Shown piece after piece: positions 1-6,009 of a DNA stretch of 11,539 bases. Position 1 is the stretch's first letter; each line of letters starts with the position of its first letter. Position numbers and translations under genes: made by a program. Source of the stretch: Bacilli bacterium (GTDB lineage Bacteria > Bacillota_I > Bacilli_A > RF39 > UBA660); NCBI GenBank assembly GCA_024683115.1, contig JAIKYM010000088.1, forward strand, positions 1 to 11,539, written 5' to 3'. The notes under the pieces were generated by a model. It worked only from the letters and a program-made list of their open reading frames with translations. It did no database searches and was not told where the DNA came from.

Positions 1-1
1 T

Positions 2-160
2 GGTAATAAGATATATGTAGATTTGGAAATACAATTAGATGGTAAGTTATCATTGAATAAAGCACATGATATAGCTGAACAATTACATGATGACTTAGAA
101 AAAGAATTTATAGATGTTAAACATGTAATGGTACATGTTAATCCAGGTAATAGAAAATAG
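2..160 (+). CDS. C-terminal fragment of a cation diffusion facilitator (CDF) family metal efflux transporter
   Basis: Only the last 52 residues are in the window; the gene begins upstream. The frame opening at base 2 runs to a TAG at 158-160. The visible part reads as the cytoplasmic dimerisation domain that ends CDF transporters: an IYVDLEIQLDG strand, a helix with KAHDIAEQL, and a closing VMVHVNPG strand. In this family the domain binds divalent metals and couples metal level to transport of Zn, Fe, Mn or Co out of the cell; the membrane part, which would carry the transport-site Asp/His residues, is not visible. Substrate cannot be told. The gene converges on the helicase at 210-2378 and the two share the hairpin at 201-223. 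The family call rests on a short fragment, but the alternation of strand, AH-helix and V-x-V-H-x-x-P strand is characteristic. Confidence 0.72.
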   Translation, partial: GNKIYVDLEIQLDGKLSLNKAHDIAEQLHDDLEKEFIDVKHVMVHVNPGNRK

Positions 161-200
161 AAGAATCTTATATTGAAATAGATTTTTTTGAATAAAAAAT

Positions 201-223
201 AAGAGGCTGTTAAGCCTCTTTTT
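201..223. terminator. Bidirectional intrinsic terminator between convergent genes
   Basis: A perfect 8-bp inverted repeat (AAGAGGCT at 201-208, AGCCTCTT at 213-220, loop GTTA) is followed by T's through 223 on the plus strand and by a T-rich run on the minus strand (complement of 191-200). It serves the CDF gene on the plus strand and the helicase on the minus strand. The helicase stop codon (212-210) lies in the loop and hairpin. Confidence 0.88.
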
Positions 224-2378
224 CATTAGTTGTAATTATTTCATCCCTGATTTCTTCTATTTCATCGACAAAGCTACTTCTATTATCTGGATCCTTACTA
301 GCTAAAATAAATACATGGTTTTTAGTTCTAGTTAAGGCTACATAGAATAACCTTCTTTCTTCTGGATAATCTATGCTTTCAATTGGAGCATCCGGTTTAA
401 ATAATAGATTAAACCAATATTCAAAGAAGTAGTCACTTGGGAATCTTTTATCTAGACCTATGATTATTACTTCGTCGTATGTTAATCCTTTAGATTTATG
501 GATAGTCATAGCATCAATTGATACATCGTTGATAGTCTTTATTTTAACTCTAGAACCCATAGCATCAATAAAATTATGATTAAAGATATGCATTGCCTCT
601 ATCATATTGTTATTTCTAGCTAGTATTAGTATTTTATGTCTAGGATGTATTTTGTGTATACCTATAATAACTTCTTCAAGTTTATTATACATTACTTTTG
701 GATCATATATTTTACGATGAGATTTTGGCTCATAACCTACAAAATCATCATATTTCTTAATTACTAGAGCTTTATTTAACATTTTATCTGAAATTAAATT
801 TTTCTTTAATTGATCTTTATTTCTTCTTATAAATGTACTAGATATATCAACTATTTCTTGGCTATGTCTATATGTTTTATTAATACTCATAAGAGTAGCA
901 TCTGAAAAATATTTTTCAAATTTAGTTATGTATTTAATATTTGATCCTCTGAAGGAATAGATTGTTTGCCAGTCGTCACCAACAGTGAAGATAGCTGAAT
1001 CATTAACACTAGCAGTATTTTTAGCTAGATTATATTCGTCATCTGATATATCTTGATACTCATCGATAATTATATAATCATATAATTCTTTATTTTTTAA
1101 ATGAGTATGAAAGTATTTATTTGCATAGAATAACATGTCAGAGAAGTCGAATCCATATTTATCTCCTTCATAACATTTTTTGTTATAGAAGATATAGAAA
1201 TCATTTATAATTTCATATTGTTTTCTTTCTATTTCTGAAGGATGTGTTGAAAGATATTGTTCGAATATTTCTTGATATCTTTCTCTATTTGGATTTCCTT
1301 TTATAAGTAAGATGTTATCATATAACAAATCTCTTAACATAAATACATGTCTTAACTTATGAAGATCAAGTATCTTAGATAATATTTCTTCATCGCTAAG
1401 TGGATGATATATTACGCCTAGTTTCTTTAGTTCTTCATCAAGCTTAACTAAAATGACTTCAAATCTACCACGATCGATGGATATGAAAATATTACCTTCT
1501 TGTTTATGCATTTCAATTTTTTTCTTTTTGATATCATTGTAGGTTTTATTATTTAAACCAAAGTATTCTAGGTATATCTTTTTTCCATTATATTCAATGG
1601 TAAAATCTGGTTTGTATACTGAATCATCTTTAACTAATTTAGTATATATTCTTTCGTATTCATAATTGATTCCATTTTTATATAAGAAATTAGCTATTGC
1701 TACTTCGCCAGCAGATTTTACAATATCTCCTTTGATGGTATATAGATGATCATTGTCATTAACCATAGCATATTCATGATTTTTGATTACTTTCTTTATA
1801 TCATCAGACTTTGCATCTTCGATAGCTTGTTTTTTATATGCCTCATAGAATTCGGTATAACTAGTATAATTACTGTAGTTTTCATTAAAAAAATTACTAT
1901 TATGTAAGTATTTATTGCCAGTAGCTTTTGCGGTAAAGCTTGTTACTAAGTCATCTATTCTATCTTCTTTATATAATTTATTAAGATATTCGATAAATAT
2001 TTCTTCTTTTTCATTATTATCTACTACATAACATTTATATCCATTAAAGATTTTTCTTATATAACTATATCCTAATGAGTGGAATGTAGTAACAGTACAA
2101 TTAATCTTAAAATGATCGTTAATAATTCTTTTTAATTCGTTAACAGCATTCTTAGTGTAGCTTATTACTAGTATTCTAGATGGATCAACCTTTTTAATAT
2201 CTACTAGATATTTTACTTTAGCTACCATAGTGGTTGTTTTACCAGTACCTGCTCCAGCCAATACTAGTGTATGTTTAGCATCTGATGTTATAGCCTTAAT
2301 TTGATCTTCATCAAGTTTAATGTTTTTATCAACGCTTTTAAACATATTATTAAAGTATCTTGATAAGTTATTATCCAT
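210..2378 (-). CDS. Helicase IV/UvrD-like SF1 DNA helicase with an inserted PD-(D/E)XK-type nuclease-like module
   Basis: A 722-residue superfamily 1A helicase, predicted to translocate 3'-5' on DNA. Motifs in order: Q motif near LDEDQ (22-26), Walker A AGAGTGKTT (41-49), motif Ia with TTFHSLG near 98-103, Walker B IIIDEYQD (436-443), motif III VGDDWQTIYSFRG (466-478), motif IV NKTYRHSQ (around R504), motif V IHKSKGLTYDEV and motif VI EERRLFYVALTRT near the C-terminus. VGDDWQ and the overall C-terminal half closely recall E. coli helicase IV (HelD, about 684 residues), but the N-terminal accessory domain of that protein is absent. Residues about 215-312 are an insertion that reads as a nuclease fold: SAGE (E225), YKPDFTIEY (D258), YLEYFG (E271). 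The E-x-K lysine is replaced by Phe. I chose ATG 2378 over the upstream GTG at 2387 because AGGTG at 2389-2385 then sits 6 bases from the start. It is a single-gene unit with its own promoter. The likely role is DNA repair, recombination or phage exclusion; the exact substrate is unknown. Confidence 0.88.
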   Translation of the reverse strand: MDNNLSRYFNNMFKSVDKNIKLDEDQIKAITSDAKHTLVLAGAGTGKTTTMVAKVKYLVDIKKVDPSRILVISYTKNAVNELKRIINDHFKINCTVTTFHSLGYSYIRKIFNGYKCYVVDNNEKEEIFIEYLNKLYKEDRIDDLVTSFTAKATGNKYLHNSNFFNENYSNYTSYTEFYEAYKKQAIEDAKSDDIKKVIKNHEYAMVNDNDHLYTIKGDIVKSAGEVAIANFLYKNGINYEYERIYTKLVKDDSVYKPDFTIEYNGKKIYLEYFGLNNKTYNDIKKKKIEMHKQEGNIFISIDRGRFEVILVKLDEELKKLGVIYHPLSDEEILSKILDLHKLRHVFMLRDLLYDNILLIKGNPNRERYQEIFEQYLSTHPSEIERKQYEIINDFYIFYNKKCYEGDKYGFDFSDMLFYANKYFHTHLKNKELYDYIIIDEYQDISDDEYNLAKNTASVNDSAIFTVGDDWQTIYSFRGSNIKYITKFEKYFSDATLMSINKTYRHSQEIVDISSTFIRRNKDQLKKNLISDKMLNKALVIKKYDDFVGYEPKSHRKIYDPKVMYNKLEEVIIGIHKIHPRHKILILARNNNMIEAMHIFNHNFIDAMGSRVKIKTINDVSIDAMTIHKSKGLTYDEVIIIGLDKRFPSDYFFEYWFNLLFKPDAPIESIDYPEERRLFYVALTRTKNHVFILASKDPDNRSSFVDEIEEIRDEIITTNEKEA

Positions 2379-2401
2379 ATTAATCACCTATTATTAGAAT
2401 A

Positions 2402-2430
2402 ATTATATAATATATGTATATAGTTAACAA
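2402..2430 (-). promoter_or_regulatory. Sigma-70-type promoter of the helicase gene
   Basis: On the minus strand TTGTTA (2430-2425) and TATAAT (2407-2402) are separated by exactly 17 bases, close to consensus. Transcription would start near 2395, giving a leader of under 20 bases that contains the AGGTG ribosome binding site. Confidence 0.6.
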
Positions 2431-2505
2431 TAATGGTAAAAGTAATAATGTAATTAATGGTCGATAAATGTAGATTTATGCATGTTTTTATATACAGATT
2501 TTTAA

Positions 2506-2511
2506 TATAAT
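2506..2511 (+). promoter_or_regulatory. Candidate -10 box for the short transcript at about 2518-2806
   Basis: A consensus TATAAT lies just upstream of the GC-richer segment at 2518-2565. No good -35 box is visible at 16-18 bases upstream (the sequence there is TGTTTT), so the call is tentative. Confidence 0.35.
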
Positions 2512-2528
2512 AAAAGAAGGTGATGGGG

Positions 2529-2612
2529 ATGGGTGAAGGATATGAAAAACTAAACCTTGGCCTCCATTATATAATATTATATTATTTCCAATATTTTGTT
2601 ATATATATTTAA
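2529..2612 (+). CDS. Possible 27-residue hydrophobic peptide (type I toxin-like or holin-like, unproven)
   Basis: ATG at 2529 is preceded at 8 bases by AGAAGG (2515-2520); an in-frame ATG at 2523 is too close to that site. The peptide has a short polar start (MGEGYEKLN) followed by an uncharged tail rich in Ile, Tyr, Phe, Leu and Val, long enough for one membrane pass, ending at TAA 2610-2612. An 11-bp hairpin begins on the stop codon. Small single-pass peptides on short structured transcripts are typical of type I toxin-antitoxin loci, but I recognise no specific family. Against coding: several codons (CTC, GGC, CTT) are uncommon in the neighbouring genes and coincide with the paired bases of the proposed RNA; the TATAAT at 2506-2511 would also place the transcript start almost on the ribosome binding site. 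A hydrophobic reading is easily produced by chance in A+T-rich DNA. Confidence 0.25.
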   Translation: MGEGYEKLNLGLHYIILYYFQYFVIYI

Positions 2613-2751
2613 AAGGAATACTTATGTATTTCTTTTTATATAGAATATATTACTATTAATATTTCCTATTACAATCCCATTAAGTAATTGTTGTATTATA
2701 ACTATAACTACTAATTAGTCAAGACAGCATTCCGTCAAGGTTAATTAGAAT

Positions 2752-2806
2752 AAACAATAGAGAAGTTATCTAGGCTTTGTTCTTAGTACTCTATTGTTTT
2801 TTATTT
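2752..2806 (+). terminator. Strong intrinsic terminator ending the 2518-2806 transcript
   Basis: A perfect 11-bp inverted repeat (AAACAATAGAG at 2752-2762, CTCTATTGTTT at 2789-2799) contains a smaller inner stem (CTAGG 2770-2774 with CTTAG 2782-2786) and runs into a T-rich tract to 2806. No conventional plus-strand gene ends nearby, which is the best evidence that a short transcript is made here. Confidence 0.72.
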
Positions 2807-2807
2807 A

Positions 2808-2826
2808 AAAAAGTCTAGGACTTTTT
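2808..2826. repeat. Short inverted repeat AAAAAGTC-TAG-GACTTTTT
   Basis: A perfect 8-bp inverted repeat with a 3-base loop, without a clear T tract outside the stem on either strand. It shares the AAAAGTC/GACTTTT core with the terminators at 4658-4720 and 11004-11035, so it may be a degenerate member of the same terminator type. Confidence 0.45.
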
Positions 2827-2846
2827 GCAACAAAACATAATTATAT

Positions 2847-2870
2847 AAAAAAAGAGAGCTAATACTCTCT
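2847..2870 (-). terminator. Intrinsic terminator of the YbjQ-family gene
   Basis: On the minus strand AGAGAG (2870-2865), a 6-base loop and CTCTCT (2858-2853) are followed by a run of T's (complement of 2853-2847). The hairpin overlaps the TAG stop codon of the gene. Confidence 0.85.
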
Positions 2871-3156
2871 AGTTTAATCTTACTGCTGTTCCATAAGCAA
2901 AGATTTCAATTACTTGTTTTGAACCAAGTAAACCATCTGCTACTGCAACTCTATACTCAAATTGACAGTTGATAACAGCATCTCCACCAAGTTGTTTGCA
3001 TTTTCTTCTAAGTTGTTCTTTAACTTTATCAAATGCAGCATTTGGATCAGCACCAAAGAATAATCCGGCAGAACTTGAATCTAATGCAAATATAGAATCA
3101 ATAATTTCAAATTCTTCGTTAAGTCCACTTGTAGTAATAAGTATTTGTCCTTCCAT
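2869..3156 (-). CDS. YbjQ/UPF0145 family protein
   Basis: A 95-residue protein that matches the small YbjQ/UPF0145 family in length and layout: an N-terminal ITTSGLNEEFEIID strand region, a central helix (DKVKEQLRRKCKQLGGDAVINCQFEY) with the family's typical Lys/Arg-rich helix, LGGDAV turn and following strand, and a closing FAYGTAVRL strand. The family forms ring-like oligomers and has been annotated as heavy-metal-binding from structural work, but its cellular role is not established. There is no signal peptide or membrane segment, so it is predicted to be cytoplasmic. AGGAGG lies 7 bases before the ATG, an excellent site that fixes the start. It is monocistronic, divergent from the zinc-ribbon membrane protein at 3240 with which it shares an 83-base promoter region, and ends in its own terminator. 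Confidence 0.85.
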   Translation of the reverse strand: MEGQILITTSGLNEEFEIIDSIFALDSSSAGLFFGADPNAAFDKVKEQLRRKCKQLGGDAVINCQFEYRVAVADGLLGSKQVIEIFAYGTAVRLN

Positions 3157-3186
3157 GAATAATCCTCCTATTAATTTATTATCTTT

Positions 3187-3195
3187 ATTATAACA
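3187..3195 (-). promoter_or_regulatory. Extended -10 promoter of the YbjQ-family gene
   Basis: The minus strand reads TGTTATAAT (3195-3187), a TGN extension plus consensus -10. No convincing -35 box is visible, as is common for extended -10 promoters. Confidence 0.5.
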
Positions 3196-3212
3196 TTAAT
3201 TAATTTATATAG

Positions 3213-3218
3213 TATAAT
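3213..3218 (+). promoter_or_regulatory. -10 box of the zinc-ribbon membrane protein gene
   Basis: TATAAT lies 21 bases before the ATG at 3240, so the transcript would start close to the GAAGGTG ribosome binding site (3229-3235). The upstream -35 region is weak. It lies back to back with the promoter of the divergent YbjQ gene. Confidence 0.45.
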
Positions 3219-3239
3219 ATAATTAAATGAAGGTGTGTT

Positions 3240-4655
3240 ATGAAACTAGTAAGTGCTAAATGTCCAAATTGTGGAGCCAATTTAAAAGTAAATAGTGATG
3301 ACGAATCAGTAAAATGCGAATTTTGTGAACAAACAATAATTATTAATGATGCAATAGCGTGTTATAAACTAAAAGTATCTGGAACTGTTAGTGTTAATGG
3401 TATTAGTTCTAATGCTGATTTAATTGAATCAGGTAATGAATTAATCTCTATTGGTGAATTTTTAAAAGCTAAAAAATGTTTTAAAGAATTTAGTGAAAAG
3501 TGTCCTAAAGATTATCAAGGTTGGTTAGGTCTATTAATATGTAGAACTAGAAATTTTAGGATTAAGGATAATAATATATTATTTCAAAAAGATGTAGAAA
3601 ATTACTATAGTCATTTTAAAAGTACTGCACCTAAAGAAATATCTGACCAATATTACGAAACTATAGATAGATATTTTGATCCAGAAAAGTATATTAGATT
3701 GGAACAAGCAAAAAGATTAGAAGAAGAAAGAAAAGCTAAAGAAAGATATGAAAGAGAGCAAGAAGAAAGACGCAGGCAAATAGCTGAGGAAAAAGAAAAA
3801 CTAAGACAAGAGAATGAAAGAATAAGAAAAGAAAAAGAAGCAGAAGAAGAGTTAAAGAGACAAGAAAGAAAAAAAGCTAGAGAAGAGAGAAGAGCTAATA
3901 GTCAAACTTATGCTACTTTTACTAAAGTATCTTCTAAAGCATTATTTGTGTTATATGTAATTTGGAATGTATTATTATATATATCTGGTGCATTCTTAAT
4001 TCTTGGAGGTATTTTCAGTGATTTTCCATTTGGAGAGAAAATAGTTACTATATTATTAGGATTGAGTTTATTTCAATGTTTTTATCAAATATTTGAAATT
4101 AAATTTAAAGTTAGCACAAAAATATTAAAAGTTCTAAGATGGATTATACCTATTTTCTTAATCATAATGATTGGTTCTTTATATCCAGAGAATAATAATG
4201 AAAATAATAATCCTCCAACCGAAGAACAAACAACTACTGTTGTAGGTAATAATGAAGAACAAACTACAACTGTTGTAACTACAGAACCTACTACAACAAC
4301 TACAACAAAACAAGTTACTACAACGACAACTACTACAAAAAAGAGAGTAGTCTATGAAGTTAATTATAATGAAGCTGGACAATATGGTAAAAAACAAGAA
4401 TATGAAGGATATATGGATTATTTTTATTATATTCCTGCTGGTACATATGAAGTAAAGAGAACTTCAAGTCATGAAAAGATTTGTTTCTTATGGGTATATT
4501 ATAAGAAATCTTATAAAGGAGAATGGGGTAAGACATATAATTCAAAGAGTAAATATGAATATTCTTATGACGGACAAACTCAAGATGTTAAAATTACTAG
4601 TGATACAATGATTTATAATTCTAATGATTGTAATTATGAATTTGTTAAAAAGTAA
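3240..4655 (+). CDS. Membrane protein with N-terminal zinc ribbon, coiled coil, three membrane segments and Thr-rich external stalk
   Basis: A 471-residue protein I cannot assign to a named family. Residues 8-29 form a zinc ribbon (C8-x2-C11, C26-x2-C29). Residues about 55-145 look helical and TPR-like (ESGNELISIGEFLKAKKCF, CPKDYQGWLGLL). Residues about 151-220 are a very charged Glu/Lys/Arg coiled coil. Three hydrophobic segments follow at about 234-259, 267-285 and 298-315. Residues about 325-367 are an Asn/Thr-rich linker with a duplicated EEQTTTVV unit and runs of threonine. A C-terminal domain of about 100 residues is rich in Tyr, Lys and beta-type sequence. With a cytoplasmic zinc ribbon and three passes, the C-terminal domain should face outside, the Thr-rich part acting as a flexible, possibly glycosylated stalk. 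That topology is inferred. It is transcribed alone from a promoter shared back to back with the YbjQ gene and is closed by the 4658-4720 terminator. A role in envelope sensing or signalling is only a guess. Confidence 0.7.
   Translation: MKLVSAKCPNCGANLKVNSDDESVKCEFCEQTIIINDAIACYKLKVSGTVSVNGISSNADLIESGNELISIGEFLKAKKCFKEFSEKCPKDYQGWLGLLICRTRNFRIKDNNILFQKDVENYYSHFKSTAPKEISDQYYETIDRYFDPEKYIRLEQAKRLEEERKAKERYEREQEERRRQIAEEKEKLRQENERIRKEKEAEEELKRQERKKAREERRANSQTYATFTKVSSKALFVLYVIWNVLLYISGAFLILGGIFSDFPFGEKIVTILLGLSLFQCFYQIFEIKFKVSTKILKVLRWIIPIFLIIMIGSLYPENNNENNNPPTEEQTTTVVGNNEEQTTTVVTTEPTTTTTTKQVTTTTTTTKKRVVYEVNYNEAGQYGKKQEYEGYMDYFYYIPAGTYEVKRTSSHEKICFLWVYYKKSYKGEWGKTYNSKSKYEYSYDGQTQDVKITSDTMIYNSNDCNYEFVKK
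4221..4277 (+). repeat. Imperfect tandem 24-base duplication in the Thr-rich linker
   Basis: Two copies (4221-4244 and 4254-4277) begin GAAGAACAAAC and end CTGTTGTA, separated by 9 bases. They encode the two EEQTTTVV units of the stalk. The following ACA/ACT-rich stretch to about 4340 is also low-complexity and could vary in length between strains. Confidence 0.6.
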
Positions 4656-4657
4656 TT

Positions 4658-4720
4658 ATATATAAAAGTCGATAAATGTCGGTAAAAGTCATTTTTCGGC
4701 TTTTTTTGACTTTTATATAT
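4658..4720 (+). terminator. Nested terminator between the membrane protein gene and the five-gene operon
   Basis: An outer perfect 13-bp stem (4658-4670 with 4708-4720) encloses an inner 7-bp stem (AAAAGTC 4684-4690 with GGCTTTT 4698-4704, one G-T pair) followed by T's to 4707. The inner hairpin with its T tract is a good intrinsic terminator. CGACTTTT at 4727-4734 could compete with the outer stem by pairing to AAAAGTCG at 4664-4671. It isolates the downstream operon from upstream transcription. Confidence 0.78.
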
Positions 4721-4746
4721 AAAAAACGACTTTTTATGACAATAAA

Positions 4747-4755
4747 TGATATAAT
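4747..4755 (+). promoter_or_regulatory. Extended -10 promoter of the five-gene operon
   Basis: TGATATAAT is a TGN-extended consensus -10; no -35 box is evident. Transcription would begin about 4761-4763, practically at the AGGTGA ribosome binding site (4762-4767), giving a very short leader of about 12 bases. An identical TGATATAAT precedes the CoiA-like gene at 11049. Confidence 0.6.
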
Positions 4756-4773
4756 GATTTTAGGTGATATCTT

Positions 4774-5091
4774 ATGATAGAATTACAAGAAAAGATTGAA
4801 AAATTCAATGAAGAAAGAGATTGGGATCAATTTCATTCTCCAGCTAATTTAGCAAAAAGTATTAGTATAGAAGCAGGAGAACTATTAGAATGTTTTCAAT
4901 GGAATGAAGACAACTATGATTTAGATGAAGTAAAAGAGGAACTTGCTGACGTATTAAATTATTGTATTCAAATGGCTAATAAGTTAGGAGTAGATCCTAA
5001 ACAAATAGTATTAGATAAGATGGAAAAGACAGCTAAGAAATATCCGGTTGACAAAGCTAAAGGTGTAAGTACAAAGTATACTAAGTTATAG
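4774..5091 (+). CDS. MazG-like all-alpha nucleotide pyrophosphohydrolase
   Basis: A 105-residue protein of the short MazG-like/dCTPase group, which hydrolyses (d)NTPs to monophosphates and pyrophosphate. The metal-binding pattern is visible: E33-A-G-E36 with E39 in the first helix pair and E55-E56-L-A-D59 in the second, after the conserved HSPANLAKSISIEAGELLE run (split here around residues 21-39). The HSPxNLAKS stretch is typical of this group. It is predicted to be cytoplasmic and oligomeric. AGGTGA lies 6 bases before the ATG. It is the first gene of a five-gene operon; the next gene starts 9 bases after its stop and uses an AGGAG overlapping that stop. In context it could remove nucleotides in support of defence, or sanitise damaged ones alongside the NUDIX enzyme; both are inferences. 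Confidence 0.88.
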   Translation: MIELQEKIEKFNEERDWDQFHSPANLAKSISIEAGELLECFQWNEDNYDLDEVKEELADVLNYCIQMANKLGVDPKQIVLDKMEKTAKKYPVDKAKGVSTKYTKL

Positions 5092-5100
5092 GAGATTAAT

Positions 5101-6009
5101 ATGGAGTTCACTTTAGATTTACTTGAAAACTCATATGATTATATATCAGAATCGTTAATGTATTATAAAGAATATTGCTACTTTGAAACTCATGATCCTG
5201 ATAGAGATGATGTTGTTTTAAAACGCAAATGGAAAACCACTTTTGTATTATTAACTCAAGGTATTGAATTGCTAGTGAAAGAGGCGCTGTCTAGAATTAA
5301 TTCTCAATTAGTATTTGAAAACATTGATATAAAGAATAATGATAATTCTAAGACTATTTCTTTTGCTAAAGCATTTGACAGACTATTATACTTAGATGAT
5401 TCCAAATTAAAGAATGTTGATATTGATTTTATTAAAAAATGTATAAATGTTAGAAATAGTTGTATTCATTATAAGATTAAAATGAATTCTATCGAAATTA
5501 AACAAAAATATTGTAAGTTATTTGAACAGTATTTATTATTGCATAAGAATATTATTGGCTCAAATTATAATAATGATGAATATTCTGATCAAATTTATGA
5601 TATTAAAATTAAGGCAAAAGATTTTGTTGTGTATAGGGGAAATGAATATACAAAAAAAGAATTGGAAGAATATAAGAAACAATTTAATGATAGTCAGGAA
5701 TTATGTTATGCCGTATCTAAAAAGGAAGCTTATGAAAGAGTTAAATATGGCGAAGAATATAAAATATACAATATACTAGGTTATGATATAGATGTTGATA
5801 GTTGTTTATATTGTGGAGATTGTTTGGCTAAAATTGGTGAATATCATGATTTAGGGTGCGATTGGGAATTATGTCCTAAGTGTGGAAATCAATTAATAAG
5901 TTGTGAATGTATGAGTGAATACTGTGATTTAGAATATATACAAGAAAAAAATATCAAACTATCCAAAGGTATCCTTGTTGAAAACAGAAAGGATGATAAT
6001 AAATGTTAG
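5101..6009 (+). CDS. HEPN-domain protein with C-terminal Cys-rich zinc module
   Basis: A 302-residue protein. Residues about 1-150 are helical and carry a HEPN signature: LLTQGIELLVKEAL (51-63) with the typical Glu before an Lys-ending helix, then INVRNSCIHY, giving R118-N-x3-H123, the R-x4-H motif of catalytic HEPN ribonucleases. Residues about 151-230 are a charged, mixed region. Residues 235-275 are Cys-rich: C235-x2-C238-x2-C241, H249, C253, C258-x2-C261, C268-x-C270 and C275, enough for two zinc sites; the stretch around HDLGCDWELCPKCG recalls a Cys-rich tail I have seen in uncharacterised proteins. The likely role is an RNase effector or a regulatory HEPN unit, with the zinc part binding nucleic acid or a partner. 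AGGAG at 5090-5094 sits 6 bases before the ATG. Its last 7 bases overlap the next gene, so translation is probably coupled. Catalytic activity is inferred from the motif only. Confidence 0.72.
   Translation: MEFTLDLLENSYDYISESLMYYKEYCYFETHDPDRDDVVLKRKWKTTFVLLTQGIELLVKEALSRINSQLVFENIDIKNNDNSKTISFAKAFDRLLYLDDSKLKNVDIDFIKKCINVRNSCIHYKIKMNSIEIKQKYCKLFEQYLLLHKNIIGSNYNNDEYSDQIYDIKIKAKDFVVYRGNEYTKKELEEYKKQFNDSQELCYAVSKKEAYERVKYGEEYKIYNILGYDIDVDSCLYCGDCLAKIGEYHDLGCDWELCPKCGNQLISCECMSEYCDLEYIQEKNIKLSKGILVENRKDDNKC

Larger units (their letters stand above)
2518..2806 (+). ncRNA. Candidate stand-alone structured RNA, family not recognised
   Basis: This segment has a TATAAT box upstream and a strong terminator at its end, and no conventional gene lies on this strand. 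Several pairings can be read directly. A 5' hairpin pairs GGA/GG/AAGG within 2527-2539 with CCTT/CC/TCC in 2555-2565 around a 15-base loop. An 11-bp hairpin lies at 2611-2621/2626-2636 with loop TTAT. AACCTTG (2553-2559) can also pair with CAAGGTT (2736-2742), which competes with the 5' hairpin. The ends of the segment are clearly richer in G and C than the surrounding A+T-rich spacer, as is usual for structured RNA in such genomes. I looked for and did not find the signatures of tmRNA, RNase P RNA, SRP RNA, T-box or common riboswitches; 6S RNA could not be confirmed or excluded. It may instead be the mRNA of the small peptide at 2529-2612. Confidence 0.4.

Noticed and set aside
2376..2387. 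GTG at 2387 as start of the helicase
   Set aside because: The only good ribosome binding site, AGGTG at 2389-2385, overlaps that GTG and is correctly spaced for ATG 2378 instead.
2518..2806. tmRNA, RNase P RNA, SRP RNA, T-box or a common riboswitch
   Set aside because: The defining conserved segments (for example GAGGAAAGTCC for RNase P, the GGAA-tetraloop helix for SRP RNA, AGGGTGG for T-box) are absent, and no plus-strand gene follows within reach of a riboswitch.
2969..3193. 74-residue plus-strand open frame
   Set aside because: It lies antisense to the well-supported YbjQ-family gene, has no ribosome binding site and reads as low-complexity Ser/Leu/Asn sequence.
4260..4340. Thr-rich ACA/ACT run as a CRISPR or satellite array
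   Set aside because: It is in frame, codes for a low-complexity linker and has no regular repeat-spacer pattern.
4179..4545. Two overlapping minus-strand open frames of 72 and 61 residues
   Set aside because: They are antisense to the Thr-rich and C-terminal coding sequence; the Ser/Cys-rich reading is the shadow of ACA/ACT threonine codons.
5522..5779. 85-residue plus-strand frame inside the HEPN gene
   Set aside because: An out-of-frame shadow rich in Ile/Lys/Asn, without a ribosome binding site.
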